Shown here: one piece after another, positions 62,733-64,000 of the stretch
Numbering within the stretch: position 1 is the first letter of the stretch
Layout: every line of letters begins with the position of its first letter
Assembly (NCBI GenBank): GCA_902363835.1
Contig: CABJBM010000013.1
Location: 62,001-126,000 of the forward strand
Direction of reading: 5' to 3'
Origin: Lachnospiraceae bacterium
GTDB taxonomy: Bacteria > Bacillota > Clostridia > Lachnospirales > Lachnospiraceae
DNA length: 64,000 nt
The notes under the pieces: generated by a model
Database searches by the model: none
Told to the model about the DNA's origin: nothing
Seen by the model: only the letters and a program-made list of their open reading frames with translations
Program-made: the position numbers and the translations under genes

Positions 62733-63662
62733 TTAGTTTTCTTTGCTGTATGCAACTCCCAGCTTTGCCGGTACATTAAAATTCCTTCTGGACACGGTCA
62801 GTATAATGGTCAGGAGATACGGCAGGGCAATGAATAATTCATTGGGAAAGTAGCTTCCTCCTCCCACTGACTGCATGTAAATGGCAATGGCTTCCGTAAG
62901 ACCGAATACAACGGTTCCTGCAACAGCTCCTTTTGGATTCCAGTTGCCTAAAAAGCAGATGGCAAATGCGATCCAGCCGCGGCCGCCAATGATATTTGTG
63001 GTGAACATTCCCAAATACCCTACGGAGTAAAATGCCCCTGCAATCCCTCCCATGACTCCGGCTAAAAGGACAGTAAAGAACCGGACCGCATTTACATTGA
63101 TTCCGGCCACATCCACTGCCTCCGGATTTTCCCCTGTGGAACGGATGATCAGGCCAAAGGAGGTCTTAAACAAAAGAAAATAAGAGGCAGGGATCAGGAG
63201 ATATACCACATAAGTCAATATATTCTGCCGGAAAAAAACCGGGCCCATAACAGGAATCTGGCTGAGAAAGGGAATGGCGATCTCAGGAAGAGGGCTGATT
63301 TTAAGAGGTGCGGTGGGGACGCCGAACAATACCCTCTGCAAATAGGTACAGATTCCTGCTGCCAGCACATTAATAGCCGTACCTGTTACAACCTGGTGCT
63401 GCTTTAAATAAATACATACCACACCATATACAGCCGCCGCTACAAGTCCTGAAAGAATGGCGGCAAGAATGCCGATAAAGGCGCTGCCTGTCAAATAGGT
63501 TCCCACGAATCCGCCCCAGGCTCCCATCAGAAAGATCCCTTCAATGGCAGTAACCATCATACCCGAGCGCTCCGCGATTACTTCCGCAATGGAGCCAAAC
63601 AGCAGGGGCGTACTCATCATCAGTGCACGTTTTAATAAGCTTATGATCATAACCTGTTTCAC
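62733..63662 (-). CDS. Nucleoside-type ABC transporter permease (NupQ-like)
   Basis: 309 residues, eight or nine membrane segments. TPLLFGSIAEVIAERSGMMV, GTAINVLAAGICTYLQRVLF and RSTGENPEAVDVAGINVNAV are typical of the BMP-family permease pair (YufQ/NupQ). It starts at GTG 63662, overlapping the previous gene by 4 bp, or at an ATG 12 bp further on. It forms a heterodimer with the upstream permease. The substrate is probably nucleosides. Confidence 0.88.
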   Translation of the reverse strand: MKQVMIISLLKRALMMSTPLLFGSIAEVIAERSGMMVTAIEGIFLMGAWGGFVGTYLTGSAFIGILAAILSGLVAAAVYGVVCIYLKQHQVVTGTAINVLAAGICTYLQRVLFGVPTAPLKISPLPEIAIPFLSQIPVMGPVFFRQNILTYVVYLLIPASYFLLFKTSFGLIIRSTGENPEAVDVAGINVNAVRFFTVLLAGVMGGIAGAFYSVGYLGMFTTNIIGGRGWIAFAICFLGNWNPKGAVAGTVVFGLTEAIAIYMQSVGGGSYFPNELFIALPYLLTIILTVSRRNFNVPAKLGVAYSKEN

Positions 63663-64000
63663 GCTCCTTTCTGCAGTCTGCGTTTCTCTCTCCTGTTTTC
63701 CAGATAATGCCGGAAAAAATAGGATATGATAACAAACAGCATGACAAATCCCTGCATCAGATCAACAATGCTTGCAGGAACATTAACTCCCGGCATCCGC
63801 CCCATCAGGTTGCCCATGACGCCCAGGGCGCCAAACAAGAGGGAGGCAAAAATGATTCCAATGGGATTGGCATTGGCCAGTATGGCGATACCTAAGCCGG
63901 CGGAGCCCACTCCGCTGTTAAAATCCTGTATCAGCATGTGCTGAACGCCGTTTACTTCCGTAAACCCGGCAGCTCCTGCCAGGGCACCGCTGATAAAAAA
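63659..64000 (-). CDS. Nucleoside-type ABC transporter permease (NupP-like), 5' end outside window
   Basis: Only the C-terminal ~113 residues lie here; the frame is open at 64000 (FFISGALAGAAGFTEVNGVQ). GLGIAILANANPIGIIFASL and VPASIVDLMQGFVMLFVII match the C-terminal half of YufP/NupP-type permeases. The ATPase and BMP lipoprotein genes are expected beyond the edge. Confidence 0.85.
   Translation of the reverse strand, partial: FFISGALAGAAGFTEVNGVQHMLIQDFNSGVGSAGLGIAILANANPIGIIFASLLFGALGVMGNLMGRMPGVNVPASIVDLMQGFVMLFVIISYFFRHYLENRREKRRLQKGA

Overview
The window looks like a chromosomal segment of a low-to-mid GC, spore-former-type Firmicute of the Lachnospiraceae (Lacrimispora / 'Clostridium saccharolyticum'-like). 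This rests on gene content: a Bacillus-type division and cell-wall (dcw) cluster with two class B PBPs, YesMN two-component regulation, several PTS systems, BMP-type nucleoside ABC permeases, a split cobalamin methionine synthase, and consensus sigma-A promoters with Gram-positive ribosome binding sites. Assignment is by protein family recognition only. I saw no tRNA, rRNA, CRISPR array, insertion sequence or phage gene. Most genes lie on the minus strand.

Layout. 1-1178: autoregulated envelope-stress operon (pspC, padR, HAAS-domain membrane protein). 1304-8677: a sugar ABC transporter, an orphan TRAP-type binding protein and a YesMN-type two-component system. 8841-12355: D,D-carboxypeptidase, polysaccharide deacetylase, VOC protein. 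12488-14811: two G3E (CobW-like) GTPases, one fused to a DUF1980-like domain and one with a large His/Cys repeat. 15059-20371: PTS IIC-like protein, Cys-rich small protein, KtrAB/TrkAH potassium uptake, LCP protein, HAD phosphatase. 20611-23444: fruKA fructose operon. 23783-25861: chemoreceptor with a sigma-D-like promoter. 26112-32388: amino-sugar island with a mannose-family PTS split over divergent operons (IIB, a fused IIC-IID and NanE on one side; MurQ and IIA on the other), with two RpiR regulators. 32479-41679: phosphoesterase, Cfa, EamA transporter, Sfp, MBL hydrolase, a decayed chimeric gene, enolase, NCS2 purine permease. 42005-47610: trpS, a small conserved protein, split metH, metF. 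47742-49235: two uncharacterised proteins and a 52-bp repeat family. 49406-62431: the dcw operon, mraZ to ftsZ. 62733-64000: nucleoside-type ABC permeases running off the end.

How the genes work together. The dcw operon makes lipid I and II precursors and the divisome, and begins with an array of MraZ-box-like repeats. The carboxypeptidase, LCP protein and Sfp-type enzyme add envelope and secondary functions. NanE and MurQ both yield GlcNAc-6-phosphate, so the PTS island probably scavenges wall-derived or host amino sugars. MetH, its separate reactivation protein and MetF form the methyl branch of methionine synthesis.

Most unusual points: the G3E GTPase / DUF1980-like fusion beside a His-repeat G3E protein; the fused EIIC-EIID; the membrane-anchored orphan TRAP binding protein beside a histidine kinase; two families of intergenic palindromic repeats; and two decayed coding remnants. 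None of these alone proves a new system. The GTPase pair and the TRAP/ABC/YesMN locus are the best candidates.
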